Of a stretch of DNA of 55,839 nucleotides, positions 17,527 through 26,819 are shown one piece after another (position 1 is the stretch's first letter; the number at the start of each line of letters is the position of its first letter). The stretch covers positions 63,111 through 118,949 of the forward strand of contig PNBE01000162.1 in NCBI GenBank assembly GCA_003135895.1. The letters run 5' to 3'. This DNA comes from Candidatus Dormiibacterota bacterium. GTDB lineage: Bacteria; Chloroflexota; Dormibacteria; Aeolococcales; Aeolococcaceae. The notes beneath the pieces are model-generated. The model saw only the letters and a program-made list of their open reading frames with translations, was not told the origin of the DNA and did no database searches. The position numbers and the translations under genes are program-made.

Positions 17527-18579
17527 TTACCGGCTCGACCACGCGGCGGCCGATGTCGCGTCCAGGTCGACGCTGGAGTCAGTGACGCGTCGCGGCGCGC
17601 CATGGTGAAGACCGCCGGCGCCGGCGATGTACCAGAGTCCGAAGTTTCCGTCCGGGTCCGCTGCGTTCATGTAGAGCAGGCTGTCCCCGGTCGGTGACCA
17701 CGACGGCGAGTTGCACAGGCAGTTCGCAACCAGCACGCGCAACGGACCCAGTGCATTCCCCGAGAGGGTCGCGACCTCGAGCTCCGCTGTCTGCCCCAGA
17801 TGGGTGCACACCATTGCCACGGTGACACCGTCAGGCGAGACCGCCGGTGCACCGCAGTCCTGCTGCGGCGTGGTCAGCGCCTGCATCCGGCTGCCCGGGC
17901 TCGTCTGCAACCCGAGCACGGTCACCACGGTTCCCTTCCCAGTGTTCGCGTAGCTCGAATAGAGCACGCTCCCATCGGGCAGGGGCACCGGCTGGATGTC
18001 ACCGCCCGTGTAGATGTCGGGCACGGACCAGCGGGTGCCGCCGCTCACGCCGGCGCCACCGATGTTGAATCCACCACCCAGCGGTGCGGACCAGAGCGAG
18101 AAGTCCACCTCGTAGCTCTGGTTGGGTGCCGGCTTCGGCGCGTCCGTGGCGAAATACACCTCGGTCCCGTCCGGGCTGATCGACGGCCAGAGCACCCAGT
18201 GGTCGAGTTGCAGCGTCCGGTTGGTCGTCGACGGGTCATCCGACGTCATCTGGCTCAGGACACGCGCTGACGCGCTGACGTGGTACAGGTCGGAGTAGGC
18301 ATCGAACCGGCGGATCACCAGCAGCGATCCGTCCGGCAGCACGCGTGGTTGGGTCCAGACGCCACCCGACGGGAGCGCCAGGCGGCGGACCTTCGTTCCG
18401 GCGATTGCGTAGATCGAGCCTTGCTGGCTCACGTAGATCGTGCCCGGCAGTCTCACCTGCGGCCTGGTGGTGCTGATCAGCGCTGCTGCGTTGGTATGCG
18501 TCTGCAGCACCGCGAGAGTCCGATTCGCCGCAAGTCCGCTGGCGAACATCAGGGCGATCAGGATTGCCGCGCGCTTCAC
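17527..18579 (-). CDS. TolB-like beta-propeller secreted protein
   Basis: 350-residue protein with an N-terminal signal peptide (RAAILIALMFASGLAANRTLA) and repeated WD40/PD40-like blades. Examples are ISPDGTEVYFATD, VSPDGVTVAMVC and WSPTGDSLLYMN, each with the S-P-D/T-G turn of TolB propellers. It likely acts as an extracytoplasmic binding scaffold. Start is GTG at 18579, one base after the stop of the LCP gene, so the two form one transcription unit. No enzymatic motif is visible. Confidence 0.75.
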   Translation of the reverse strand: MKRAAILIALMFASGLAANRTLAVLQTHTNAAALISTTRPQVRLPGTIYVSQQGSIYAIAGTKVRRLALPSGGVWTQPRVLPDGSLLVIRRFDAYSDLYHVSASARVLSQMTSDDPSTTNRTLQLDHWVLWPSISPDGTEVYFATDAPKPAPNQSYEVDFSLWSAPLGGGFNIGGAGVSGGTRWSVPDIYTGGDIQPVPLPDGSVLYSSYANTGKGTVVTVLGLQTSPGSRMQALTTPQQDCGAPAVSPDGVTVAMVCTHLGQTAELEVATLSGNALGPLRVLVANCLCNSPSWSPTGDSLLYMNAADPDGNFGLWYIAGAGGLHHGAPRRVTDSSVDLDATSAAAWSSR

Positions 18580-18580
18580 G

Positions 18581-19618
18581 TCACGACGCCGCCGGGAAGT
18601 ATTTCGCGACCTCCGCCCGTATCAGCGACCAGTTGGGCAGCAGCGCATCCTGGCCGCCGACGTACGCGTTGCTCGTGTACGGAGGCAGCAGCACCACCTG
18701 CGTGATCGACGCGAGCGGCACCGAACCCGCAATCGGGAGCAGCCCGCTCACCTGGCCGATGCTCATGTTGGTCTGGAAGTTCGACCCGAGCGACGTCGCG
18801 AGGCCCGGAATGTCCGCGAGGGAGAGGTGCTTCGTCTTGGCGCGCAGCGCAATCAGGATCTGTTGCTGCCGTTGCGACCGCGCGAAGTCACCGTAGGCGT
18901 CATCGTGGCGTGCGCGCACGTATTCGAGTGCGAGCGTTCCGCTCATGTGCTGCGCACCGGGGAGCACGAGGATGCGCTGGTAGTCATAGGGATTGCCGCC
19001 GGAGAGATCCGCCGGGTAGTAGTCGTCCATCACCGGGTTGTTGGCGATGACGTTGATCCCGCCGAGCTGGTTCAGGACCGATACCAGCCCCTGGAGTCCG
19101 ATCCACGCGTAGTAGTCGATGTGGACCCTGAGATCCCGCTGCACCGTCTGGATCGCGCACTGCGCTCCGCCGTGCAGGAAGGCCTGGTCGATCTTGCCGT
19201 TGCCCCCGTTGCAGAGGCGCACCCAGAGGTCCCGTGGGATCGAGAGCATGGTCACGTGCTTCGTCGCAGGGTCAACCCGGGTGAGGATCATCGACTGGGT
19301 CAGGTAGGCTCCCCCGAACTTCGAGTCGCTGTCAGAGCCCAGGAGCAGGAGCGTGAAGGGCGCGGTTGACGAAAGGTGCTCACTTGCCGAGACCGGCTTG
19401 AGCTGCGCAGTGCCGCCGAGGGAGGTGTTGACCTGGCCGGTGTCGCGGAGTGCGACCTGGATCGCCGGCAGGAAATAGAGCACCACACCGGTGACGATCG
19501 AGACCAGGAAGCCGGCGGCCACGAACGAGCCCCGGGCTGCCCGCTGACGGCCGGTCTTCAAGGAGGCGCGCCGCCGGCGCGCCGGGCGGCGGCCTGAAAG
19601 ATCGTAAGAACGAGACAA
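18581..19618 (-). CDS. LytR-CpsA-Psr (LCP) family glycopolymer ligase
   Basis: LCP phosphotransferase that joins polyprenyl-linked glycopolymers to peptidoglycan. It is 345 residues with one N-terminal helix (about 31-52), then the LCP core. Core motifs are LLLGSDSD, TQSMILTRVDP (the 'SDSMIL' position), MLSIPRDLWVRL, and YVRARHDDAYGDFARSQRQQ with the Arg and Asp residues that bind the lipid pyrophosphate. The start is TTG at 19618, supported by GAGG 7 nt upstream. LCP proteins are typical of monoderm cell walls. With the polysaccharide locus, this enzyme could attach the polymer to the wall. Confidence 0.9.
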   Translation of the reverse strand: MSRSYDLSGRRPARRRRASLKTGRQRAARGSFVAAGFLVSIVTGVVLYFLPAIQVALRDTGQVNTSLGGTAQLKPVSASEHLSSTAPFTLLLLGSDSDSKFGGAYLTQSMILTRVDPATKHVTMLSIPRDLWVRLCNGGNGKIDQAFLHGGAQCAIQTVQRDLRVHIDYYAWIGLQGLVSVLNQLGGINVIANNPVMDDYYPADLSGGNPYDYQRILVLPGAQHMSGTLALEYVRARHDDAYGDFARSQRQQQILIALRAKTKHLSLADIPGLATSLGSNFQTNMSIGQVSGLLPIAGSVPLASITQVVLLPPYTSNAYVGGQDALLPNWSLIRAEVAKYFPAAS

Positions 19619-19754
19619 CCTCGAACCTCAGGTGAGACGTTGAGTGGATCGGCGAGTTCAAGGGCGGGCTGCGGCAGCGTGCGCCGCGGCCGTCAGATGG
19701 TACCCCGAGGTCGCGTCTCGCGACCACGGACTGCATGTACGCTCTCCGGCGGAG

Positions 19755-20332
19755 ATGAGCAAGGCACGCCTGGAGGCCTTCAGCGACGGCGTCATCGCCG
19801 TGGCCATCACGCTGCTCGCGCTCGACCTCACCGTCCCCGAACCGGGCCATGGCGAGCTGTTGACGCAGCTCGGGGATCACTGGCCGCAGTTCGCTACTTA
19901 CGCCGTGAGCTTCTTCACCGTCGGGCGGTCTACGGGGTTGTTCTCGAGGGCATGGCCCTGAGCTTTTCGGCGCTCTTCGAATGGTCACTCGGGGAGGGAC
20001 ACAGCCATCTGAAGGTGCCGGTCGATCAGCGGCGCAACGCGCGAGTGCGCTCGTCGATCGGCGTGCTGGTCTACGCGGTGGTCTTCGCCGTTGCATTCAT
20101 CAGCGCGCCCTTGTCGCTTGCAATTGCGGGAGCGGCCGCGATCTACTACGTGTTTGCGCCCCTGCCTCGCGCGACTGCCGGCGCTGACATGGAGGAACTG
20201 GAGTCAGGGCCGTCACGATCCAGCCCGGCTCAGGCCGGAGATCTCAGCAATGTCACAGATATGGCTCAGGCCACGCTGAGGATCCAGCGTCATGCTGCTG
20301 AGTGTCACCCAACTGAAAACCTCGGAGCCTGA
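19755..20332 (+). pseudogene. TMEM175-family (DUF1211) potassium channel, deleted and frameshifted
   Basis: The first about 55 codons read MSKARLEAFSDGVIAVAITL, with the diagnostic FSDG filter helix, and continue to YAVSFFTVG. The frame then runs to a stop at 19961. The last part of a TMEM175 protein (RAVYGVVLEGMALSFSALFEW onward, with two helices) appears in another frame from about 19926 to the stop at 20332. The missing middle normally holds the NHH segment and the next helices, so about 70 codons plus a non-multiple of three have been lost near 19925. The product cannot be a working channel. ATG at 19755 follows GGAG almost directly. Confidence 0.7.
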
Positions 20333-21657
20333 TGATGACCAACGAGATGCAGGACTACGTTCCCCACGACCCGCCCCCGCCCCCTGGTGAGCCAGCCGGG
20401 GCCGTCTATGGCCATTGGTCATCCGACCCGCAGTCTGGTCCGCCCAGCTGGCCGCCCACGCCGCAACGTCCCCGCGGCTCCGGGTTTCGCCGGACCGCGC
20501 TCGCTGCCTTTGCCATCGCCTGCGTCGGAGCCGGCGGCGGCACCGCCTGGGCGCTGACCACCGCGTCGATCTCGAGCCCCTCGACCGGCTCGCTTCCGGG
20601 GGGTTCGACGGGCACCGGCGGCGCCACCAACAACACGCCCAGCGGCACCGGCTCCACCCCGGCGACCGGTGGCACGATCTCGGCCGCCGCGGTGGCGAAG
20701 ATCGATGCTGCGGTCGTCGACATCAACGGCGATGTCGCCGGCGGCGGCGGCCAGGTCGCCGGCACCGGAATGATCATCACCTCGAACGGTGAGGTCCTCA
20801 CCAACAACCACGTGATCAGCAACACGGTCAACATCCATGCCCAGATCGACGGCACCGGCAAGGTGTACCAGGTGAAGGTGATCGGGTACGACGCCACTGA
20901 CGACGTGGCGCTCGTCCAGCTGGTCGGTGCCTCCAACCTTCCCACCGTCCCGATCGGCGACTCGTCCACGCTCGCAATCGGCGACTCGATCACCGTCCTC
21001 GGCAACGCCCTGGGCAAGGGCGGGACGCCGGCGCAGGTCAGCGGCACGGTCGCCCAGCTCGGCGCCCAGATCACGGCAAGCGATGACAGCGGGGACACGG
21101 AGACCCTGACCGGCATGCTCCAGGTCAATGCGGCCATCGAGCCCGGCGATTCGGGCGGTCCGGAGGTCAACGCAGCAGGCCAGGTCATCGGGATGACCAC
21201 CGCGGGTCAGACCTCGGGCAACCCCAACCAGCAGCAGACCCGCTCCACGGTCGGGTTCGCGATCCCGATCAACAAGGCCATGCAGATCGTCGCGCAAATC
21301 CGTGCCGGCAGCGGCCCGAACATTCACATCGGCCTTGCCGCGCTGCTCGGCGTGGCGGTCTCCCCCAGCGTGCCCGTAGTCGCACCGGACGGCACCGGGG
21401 TCAGCTGCACCACGTCGCGGGCGACGGCCGGCGCCTGGGTGCAGCGCATCACGTCGAATCCCGCGGCCAGCGCCGGGGTGACCGCCTGCGGTCGCATCAC
21501 CAGCGTCGGCGGCCACACGATCTCGAATACATCGGATCTCCACACGGCCATGGAGGGCTTCCAGGTCGGCCAGACAGTGACGCTGACGTGGATGGACGCT
21601 TCGGCTGCACCCCACAGCGCCACGATCACCCTGGGTCAGGCAACCTTCCCCGACTGA
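20332..21657 (+). CDS. HtrA/DegP-like membrane-anchored serine protease with PDZ domain
   Basis: Trypsin-like S1C protease for extracytoplasmic quality control or signalling. It is 441 residues: a Pro-rich cytoplasmic N-tail (1-50), one helix (about 53-75), a Ser/Thr/Gly-rich linker (about 78-113), the protease domain (about 115-320) and a PDZ domain (about 330-440). The catalytic triad is visible: His160 in TNNHV, Asp191 in ATDDVALVQL, Ser274 in EPGDSGGP. The PDZ contains WVQRITSNPAASAG. ATG at 20332 overlaps the stop of the broken channel gene, with GGAG 5 nt upstream. This layout is common in actinobacteria and Chloroflexota. Confidence 0.9.
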   Translation: MMTNEMQDYVPHDPPPPPGEPAGAVYGHWSSDPQSGPPSWPPTPQRPRGSGFRRTALAAFAIACVGAGGGTAWALTTASISSPSTGSLPGGSTGTGGATNNTPSGTGSTPATGGTISAAAVAKIDAAVVDINGDVAGGGGQVAGTGMIITSNGEVLTNNHVISNTVNIHAQIDGTGKVYQVKVIGYDATDDVALVQLVGASNLPTVPIGDSSTLAIGDSITVLGNALGKGGTPAQVSGTVAQLGAQITASDDSGDTETLTGMLQVNAAIEPGDSGGPEVNAAGQVIGMTTAGQTSGNPNQQQTRSTVGFAIPINKAMQIVAQIRAGSGPNIHIGLAALLGVAVSPSVPVVAPDGTGVSCTTSRATAGAWVQRITSNPAASAGVTACGRITSVGGHTISNTSDLHTAMEGFQVGQTVTLTWMDASAAPHSATITLGQATFPD

Positions 21658-21665
21658 GCCCTGCG

Positions 21666-21688
21666 GCGGCGCCCCGAGTGGGCGCCGC
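21666..21688. terminator. hairpin between htrA-like gene and Ig-repeat gene
   Basis: A perfect 9-bp stem GCGGCGCCC/GGGCGCCGC with a CGAGT loop, between two convergent stops. Probably a bidirectional terminator; there is no T-run. Confidence 0.55.
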
Positions 21689-21722
21689 CCGCCCGTCATC
21701 GCACCGGCCGTCTCCTCGAGGC

Positions 21723-24700
21723 TCAGTCCCTGTCGTTCTCCCTGCGCCGGAGGCGCACACATCCCACCAGGAACACCAGGAACACGCCGCCGAGGATGGC
21801 GACATATGGCAACGACGTCGAGGGTGTGGCCGCGGTCCCGGTGTCCGGGGTGGGCGGATCGTCGTACACGGACAGCAAGAACGTCGTTGACCACGAGCCG
21901 AGCAGAGCCGAGTCACCGCTGTACACGGCGGTGATCGGGCGGATGCCGGTATCCGTGTAGACGATGTGGCATGAGGCGGCCCCTGCGACGACCGGCCGTG
22001 CCGTGCACCCGGGGATCGGTGCACCTGCGTCCATGAACGCAGCGGTGCCGGTCGGGCTGACTCTCGCCGCTCCGGCTGGGGACACCGTGGCCTTGAATAT
22101 CCCGGCTTGACCCGACACCCAGGTGTGCGCCGGCGACGTCACAGTCGTGACCGACGGTGCTGCGTCGACGGTCTGCGTCAGCCCTGGCGACGTCGAGGCG
22201 GTGAAGTTGGCGTCGCCACCGTAGACGGCGGTGATCGTGTGGATGCCTGCGGTGAGGTAGGTGGCCTTGCACGTCGCCACACCGGCGACCAGTGGTTGCG
22301 CCGTGCATCCGATGATGGTCGACGCCGCGTCAAGGAACGCGACCGTGCCCGTGGGTGTACCGCTGGCGGGTGCGACGGCGGACACGGTGACGGTGTAGGA
22401 CACTCCCTGGCCGGGCAGTGTTGGGTTCACTGATGAGGCGATTGTCGCCACCGTCGCACCCTGGATGATTGTCTGCGTGAGGAGGGACGACGACGCCGTG
22501 AAGTTGGCATCACCGGCGTACAAGGCGGTGATCGCGTGGACGCCGACGCCGGCGTACACAACGCTGCAGGACGCGACGCCACCGATCAGCGGCTGGGCGA
22601 TGCAACCGCTGATGGTGGTGGCACCGTCCAAAAAGGTTGCGGTGCCTGTGGGGACACCGACTGCGGGGGCGACAGCGATCACCGCGGCGGTGTAGGTGAC
22701 GTTCTGGCCAGTGACCGAGGGATCGACCGTCGAGGTCGCCAGTGTTGTGGTACCTCCCTGGTTGACGGTCTGAGTCAGTGCGGCGCTCGTCGAGCCGTCG
22801 AAGTCGGCATCACCGCTGTACACCGCGGTGACCGTGTCCGAACCCGCCGCCACGAATGCGGTGGCGCAGGTTGCGATGCCCGCCCCCGTCACCGCCTGCG
22901 CCGCGCATCCCGCGATTGTGGTGCCGCCGGCCTGGAATGCGACCGTACCTGTCGGCGATCCTGACCCCGGCGCTGCGACAGTCACCGTCGCCGTGAGCGT
23001 GACCGGTTGCCCGGTGACCGACGGGTTCACCGACGACCCGACCGATGTCGACGTCGACGCAGGGTTCACGGTCTGCGTGAGCAGCGATGACGTCGATCCC
23101 ATGAAGTTGGGATCACCGCCGTAGATGGCGGTGACGGCATGGCTGCTGACACCGGCGTACATCACGACGCACGAGGTGATCCCGGCCACGAGCGCTTGCG
23201 CGGCACATCCGCCGATGGGAGCAGCGCCGTCAAGGAACTCGACACTGCCCGTGGGTGTTCCGCCCGCGGGGACGACAGCGGTCACCGTGACGACGTAGGA
23301 AAGTCCCTCCCCGGACACCGAGGGGTTCATGGCTGAGATGAGCAGCGTCGCCGTCGCTCCCTGGTTGATGGTCTGGGTCAGCGGCGCGCTCGTCGAGCTG
23401 TTGAAATCCGCATCACCGCTGTAGACCGCGGTGATGGTGTCCGAACCCACTGCGACAAATGCGGTCGCGCAGGTGGCACTGCCCGTTCCGCTCACCGGCT
23501 GCGCCGCGCATCCCGCGACCGTCGTGCCGCCGTCCAGGAACGCGACCGTTCCGGTCGGTGCTCCCGACCCGGGTGCTGCCACGCTCACCGTCGCGATCAG
23601 CGTCACAGGCTCCCCGGTGACCGACGGGTTCACCGACGACCCGACCGATGTCGAGGTCGACGCGGGGTTGACGGTCTGCGTGAGCAGCGGTGACGTCGAC
23701 GCCGTGAAGTTGGGGTCACCGCTGTACATGGCGGTGATCGCGTGGACGCCGACGCCGGCGTACACAACGCTGCAGGACGCGACGCCACCGATCAGCGGCT
23801 GGGCGATGCAACCGCTGATGGTGGTAGCACCGTCCATGAAGGTTGCGGTGCCCGTGGGTGTGCCGCTTGCGGGCGCGAGCGGGCTGACAGTTGTTGTGTA
23901 AGTGACCCCCTGACCGCTCACCGACGGATTCACCGACGAGCCGACCACTGTCGTGGTTGCGCCCTGGTTGACGGTCTCAATGAGGACCGGCGACGTCGAG
24001 CCGCTGAAGTTCGAATCGCCGCTGTACACCGCGGTGAGCGAGTGGGCTCCGGCAGTGGCGAAGGCGGCGGCACACGTCGCGAGACCAGCAGCCGACACGG
24101 GCATTGCCGCGCACCCCATGATCGTGGTGCCGCCGTCCTCGAACATCACGGTCCCGGTTCGCATGCCGGTGCCCGGGGCGATCGGGGTCACTGCGGCCGT
24201 GACGGTCACCGCCTGGCCGGTCACCGATGGATTCACCGACGACGCGACGGCGGTGACCGTCGACGCCGGGTTGACGTTCTGCGCGAAGACAGGCGACGTC
24301 GAAGTGGCGAAGTTGGCGTCACCAGTGTAGATCGCCGTGATCACGTGCGTTCCGGCACCGGCGTAGATGAAGGAACAGGTCGCGGTACCCGCGCCTGCAA
24401 GTGCCTTCGCGCCGCACCCGGCGATTGTCACGCCACCGTCCTCGAAGTTGACCTTGCCGGTCGGCGTGCCCGCGGCAGGAGCGATCACGGTCACAGTTGC
24501 CGTATAGGTCACCGACTGTCCTGACACTGATGGATTCACGGATGACGCGACCGCGGTCGTTGTCGCACCCAGGTCCACCGTTTCCGTCAGCGCGACCGAC
24601 GTGCTGGTCACATAGTTCGCGCTTCCGCCGTAGACAGCGCGGATCGGGTGCGCGCCCACCGTCAGCACGTTTGTGGTGCAGGTGGCCACACCGGCAATCA

Positions 24701-26429
24701 ATGGAACGCTGCCGCATCCTGCGATGGCGGCGGCGCCGTTGTTGAACGCGACCTTGCCGGTGGGTGTTCCCGTTCCGGGAGCGTTGGGGGTCACGGTGGC
24801 GGTGAACGTCACCGACTGGCCGAAGACCGTCGGGTTGACGGTTGCCGTGACCACCGTGGTGGTCTGATCCGCGACCACGACCTGGGTCATCACCGCGGAG
24901 GTGCTCGCGGCGTTGCTCGCGTCCCCGCTGTACACCGCGGTGATCTTGTGCGATGCCACGGTGGGCGACACGTTGCACGCCGCGGAGCCGGCGATCATCG
25001 CGACCACGACGCAGCCGGCGATGTTGGCGCCCCCGTCGCGGAACGTGATCGTCCCGGTCACCGCCGGACCGCCGGCGACCGTGGCTGTGTACTGAATGAC
25101 CTGTCCGAACACCGACGGATTCGCGCTGGAGGTGACTGCCGTCGTCGTCGCGCTGACCACTGTCTGTGTGAGCGGCGCTGACGTGCTGGTGGTGAAGTTG
25201 CCATCACCGCTGTATACCGCGGTGATGGTGTGCGTGCCGGCGGTCAGCCCGTTGGTTGCGCAGGTGGCCGTCCCCGCAGCCGCAAGGACCTGGGCGGCGC
25301 AGCCGGCGATGGCAACGCCGCTGTCCTGGAACGCGACCGTACCGGTGCGCGTTCCCGATGCGGGAGCGGTCGCGGTGACGGTCGCGGTGAAGGTCACGGT
25401 GACACCTGTGCTCGACGGGTTCAGCGACGATACGACCTTGGTGGTGGTCGCGCCCTGGTTGACCGTCTGCGTCAACGGCGCCGACGTGCTCGGCGCGAAG
25501 TTGGTGTCGCCGCTGTAGATGGCGGTGATCACGTCCGCGCCGACGGAAAGGACGTTCGTGACACACGTCGCCTTCCCCGAGGCCGGCACCACCTGCGCGC
25601 TGCAGCCTGGAATGGTCACGCCACCCGCCTGGAAGTCGACGGTCCCGGTCCGTATGCCTGACGCAGGTGCTGTGGCCAGGACGTTGGCGGTCAAGGTGAT
25701 GTTCTGGCCGGTGCCCGAGGGGTTGGCCGACGAGGTGAGCACGACGCCCGCGGCGCCGACGTTGACCGTCTGCGTGAGGCCGGCCGTTGTCGAGCCAGTG
25801 AAATTAGCGTCACCGCTGTAGATCGCGGTGATGGTGTGCGTCCCTGGCCCGCTGTAGGCGATGGCGCAGGTGGCGGTGCCGGCGGCCGCGACAGCCTTCG
25901 CGCCGCAGCCGGCGATGTCGACGCCGCCATCCTGAAAGTCCACGCTGCCCGTACGCTTCCCGGACGCAGGAGCGACTGCGCCGACGGTGGCCGTGTAGGT
26001 CACGGTCTGGCCGCTCACCGATGGGTTGAACGATGAACCCACAAGAGTCGTGGTGGACCCCATGTTCACCACCTGCGTCACCGGGGGCGACGTACTGGTC
26101 GCATAGGTGGCGTTGCCGCTGTAGACCGCGGTGACGCTATGCGCTCCGACCGCCAGGGCGGCGGTCGCGCAGCTGGCAACCCGAGCCGCGACTGCCCGGT
26201 TCACGCAGCCGGCGACGTTGGTCCCGCTGTCCTGGAACGTCACGGTCCCGGTTGGCGCCGGGGCGACCGGCGTGATGGTTGCCGTGAAGGTGACCAGCTG
26301 CCCCCAGACCGAGGGATTGGTGGCCGAGGTCAGGGTCGTGGTCGAGATTGTGAGCGCGTGGCCGACGATTCCGCCGGAGAACAGCGACAGTGCGCCGGCA
26401 GTGAGCCCAGCGGCGATCCTTCCCTTCAC
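21723..26429 (-). CDS. giant surface protein with 15 Ig-like repeats
   Basis: Predicted adhesin or stalk protein of 1568 residues. A signal peptide (about 1-26) is followed by 15 Ig-like domains of about 99 residues. Each domain has the plan TTT-V-SS-NPS-G-VT-TATV, then PTGTV-F-DG-IAGC, ATC, and HTITAVYSGDANF-STS-LTQTV. Two Cys per repeat (the GC and ATC positions) could form a disulfide. The end carries TPDTG (1527-1531), a hydrophobic helix (about 1542-1558) and an Arg-rich tail. Start is GTG at 26429 without an obvious ribosome site. Gene size and high internal identity make it prone to recombination and assembly error. It faces the htrA-like gene. Confidence 0.88.
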   Translation of the reverse strand: MKGRIAAGLTAGALSLFSGGIVGHALTISTTTLTSATNPSVWGQLVTFTATITPVAPAPTGTVTFQDSGTNVAGCVNRAVAARVASCATAALAVGAHSVTAVYSGNATYATSTSPPVTQVVNMGSTTTLVGSSFNPSVSGQTVTYTATVGAVAPASGKRTGSVDFQDGGVDIAGCGAKAVAAAGTATCAIAYSGPGTHTITAIYSGDANFTGSTTAGLTQTVNVGAAGVVLTSSANPSGTGQNITLTANVLATAPASGIRTGTVDFQAGGVTIPGCSAQVVPASGKATCVTNVLSVGADVITAIYSGDTNFAPSTSAPLTQTVNQGATTTKVVSSLNPSSTGVTVTFTATVTATAPASGTRTGTVAFQDSGVAIAGCAAQVLAAAGTATCATNGLTAGTHTITAVYSGDGNFTTSTSAPLTQTVVSATTTAVTSSANPSVFGQVIQYTATVAGGPAVTGTITFRDGGANIAGCVVVAMIAGSAACNVSPTVASHKITAVYSGDASNAASTSAVMTQVVVADQTTTVVTATVNPTVFGQSVTFTATVTPNAPGTGTPTGKVAFNNGAAAIAGCGSVPLIAGVATCTTNVLTVGAHPIRAVYGGSANYVTSTSVALTETVDLGATTTAVASSVNPSVSGQSVTYTATVTVIAPAAGTPTGKVNFEDGGVTIAGCGAKALAGAGTATCSFIYAGAGTHVITAIYTGDANFATSTSPVFAQNVNPASTVTAVASSVNPSVTGQAVTVTAAVTPIAPGTGMRTGTVMFEDGGTTIMGCAAMPVSAAGLATCAAAFATAGAHSLTAVYSGDSNFSGSTSPVLIETVNQGATTTVVGSSVNPSVSGQGVTYTTTVSPLAPASGTPTGTATFMDGATTISGCIAQPLIGGVASCSVVYAGVGVHAITAMYSGDPNFTASTSPLLTQTVNPASTSTSVGSSVNPSVTGEPVTLIATVSVAAPGSGAPTGTVAFLDGGTTVAGCAAQPVSGTGSATCATAFVAVGSDTITAVYSGDADFNSSTSAPLTQTINQGATATLLISAMNPSVSGEGLSYVVTVTAVVPAGGTPTGSVEFLDGAAPIGGCAAQALVAGITSCVVMYAGVSSHAVTAIYGGDPNFMGSTSSLLTQTVNPASTSTSVGSSVNPSVTGQPVTLTATVTVAAPGSGSPTGTVAFQAGGTTIAGCAAQAVTGAGIATCATAFVAAGSDTVTAVYSGDADFDGSTSAALTQTVNQGGTTTLATSTVDPSVTGQNVTYTAAVIAVAPAVGVPTGTATFLDGATTISGCIAQPLIGGVASCSVVYAGVGVHAITALYAGDANFTASSSLLTQTIIQGATVATIASSVNPTLPGQGVSYTVTVSAVAPASGTPTGTVAFLDAASTIIGCTAQPLVAGVATCKATYLTAGIHTITAVYGGDANFTASTSPGLTQTVDAAPSVTTVTSPAHTWVSGQAGIFKATVSPAGAARVSPTGTAAFMDAGAPIPGCTARPVVAGAASCHIVYTDTGIRPITAVYSGDSALLGSWSTTFLLSVYDDPPTPDTGTAATPSTSLPYVAILGGVFLVFLVGCVRLRRRENDRD
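21900..26360 (-). repeat. tandem Ig-domain repeats with a 603-bp higher-order unit
   Basis: Fifteen imperfect units of about 297 bp. Within them a two-domain unit of 603 bp (201 codons) has been duplicated. The block starting GTGACCGACGGGTTCAC at 23014 recurs at 23617. A 95-bp stretch is identical at 22525-22619 and 23731-23825, exactly 2 x 603 bp apart. Confidence 0.85.
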
Positions 26430-26444
26430 GACACAACGTCCGGC

Positions 26445-26600
26445 TCAGACGACCCGCAGCGCGGTCGCGTTGTCGTTGGTGCGCTGCGCCGCAGCGGGCG
26501 CGAAGCAACGGGTCAACTCCCGAAAGGCCCCCTCCCGGCTCAGGGCCCGGGCGGCGCGTTCGGGAGGCAGGTGCGAGTCCCCTCTCATTGTCGCTTCCAT
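26445..26600 (-). CDS. possible small ORF upstream of the Ig-repeat gene
   Basis: A 51-codon frame (MEATMRGDSHLPPERAAR...) ends 15 nt before the Ig-repeat gene start. Its codons are G/C-biased at the third base, but the background is GC-rich too. There is no ribosome site of note and no recognised family. It may be a leader peptide that couples translation, or chance. Low confidence. Confidence 0.25.
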   Translation of the reverse strand: MEATMRGDSHLPPERAARALSREGAFRELTRCFAPAAAQRTNDNATALRVV

Positions 26601-26641
26601 CTGACTGATCCAAGGATCGCGCCGGCCGCAACCGATGGAAC

Positions 26642-26694
26642 GTCACGTAGCTCACCGATTGAGACTTCGTGACCTGCGGGCGACCGTACGTGAC
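26642..26694. promoter_or_regulatory. spaced inverted repeat upstream of the Ig-repeat gene
   Basis: GTCACGTA (26642-26649) and TACGTGAC (26687-26694) are perfect inverted arms 37 bp apart, with another CGTGAC at about 26678. They may be operator half-sites. The rest of 26601-26819 has only a short GTCCC/GGGAC hairpin (26729-26746), which could end the aldo/keto reductase transcript. Confidence 0.3.
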
Positions 26695-26819
26695 CCCGGC
26701 CCCAACACCGTCATAGGCGGCCAGCGCGGTCCCAGCATGCCGGGACGCACGTCACCCTCCCGCGACAACCCTCCGAGACGGCTCAGCGCGATCGGATGTT
26801 GCGCGCGGCCGGCTGAAAC

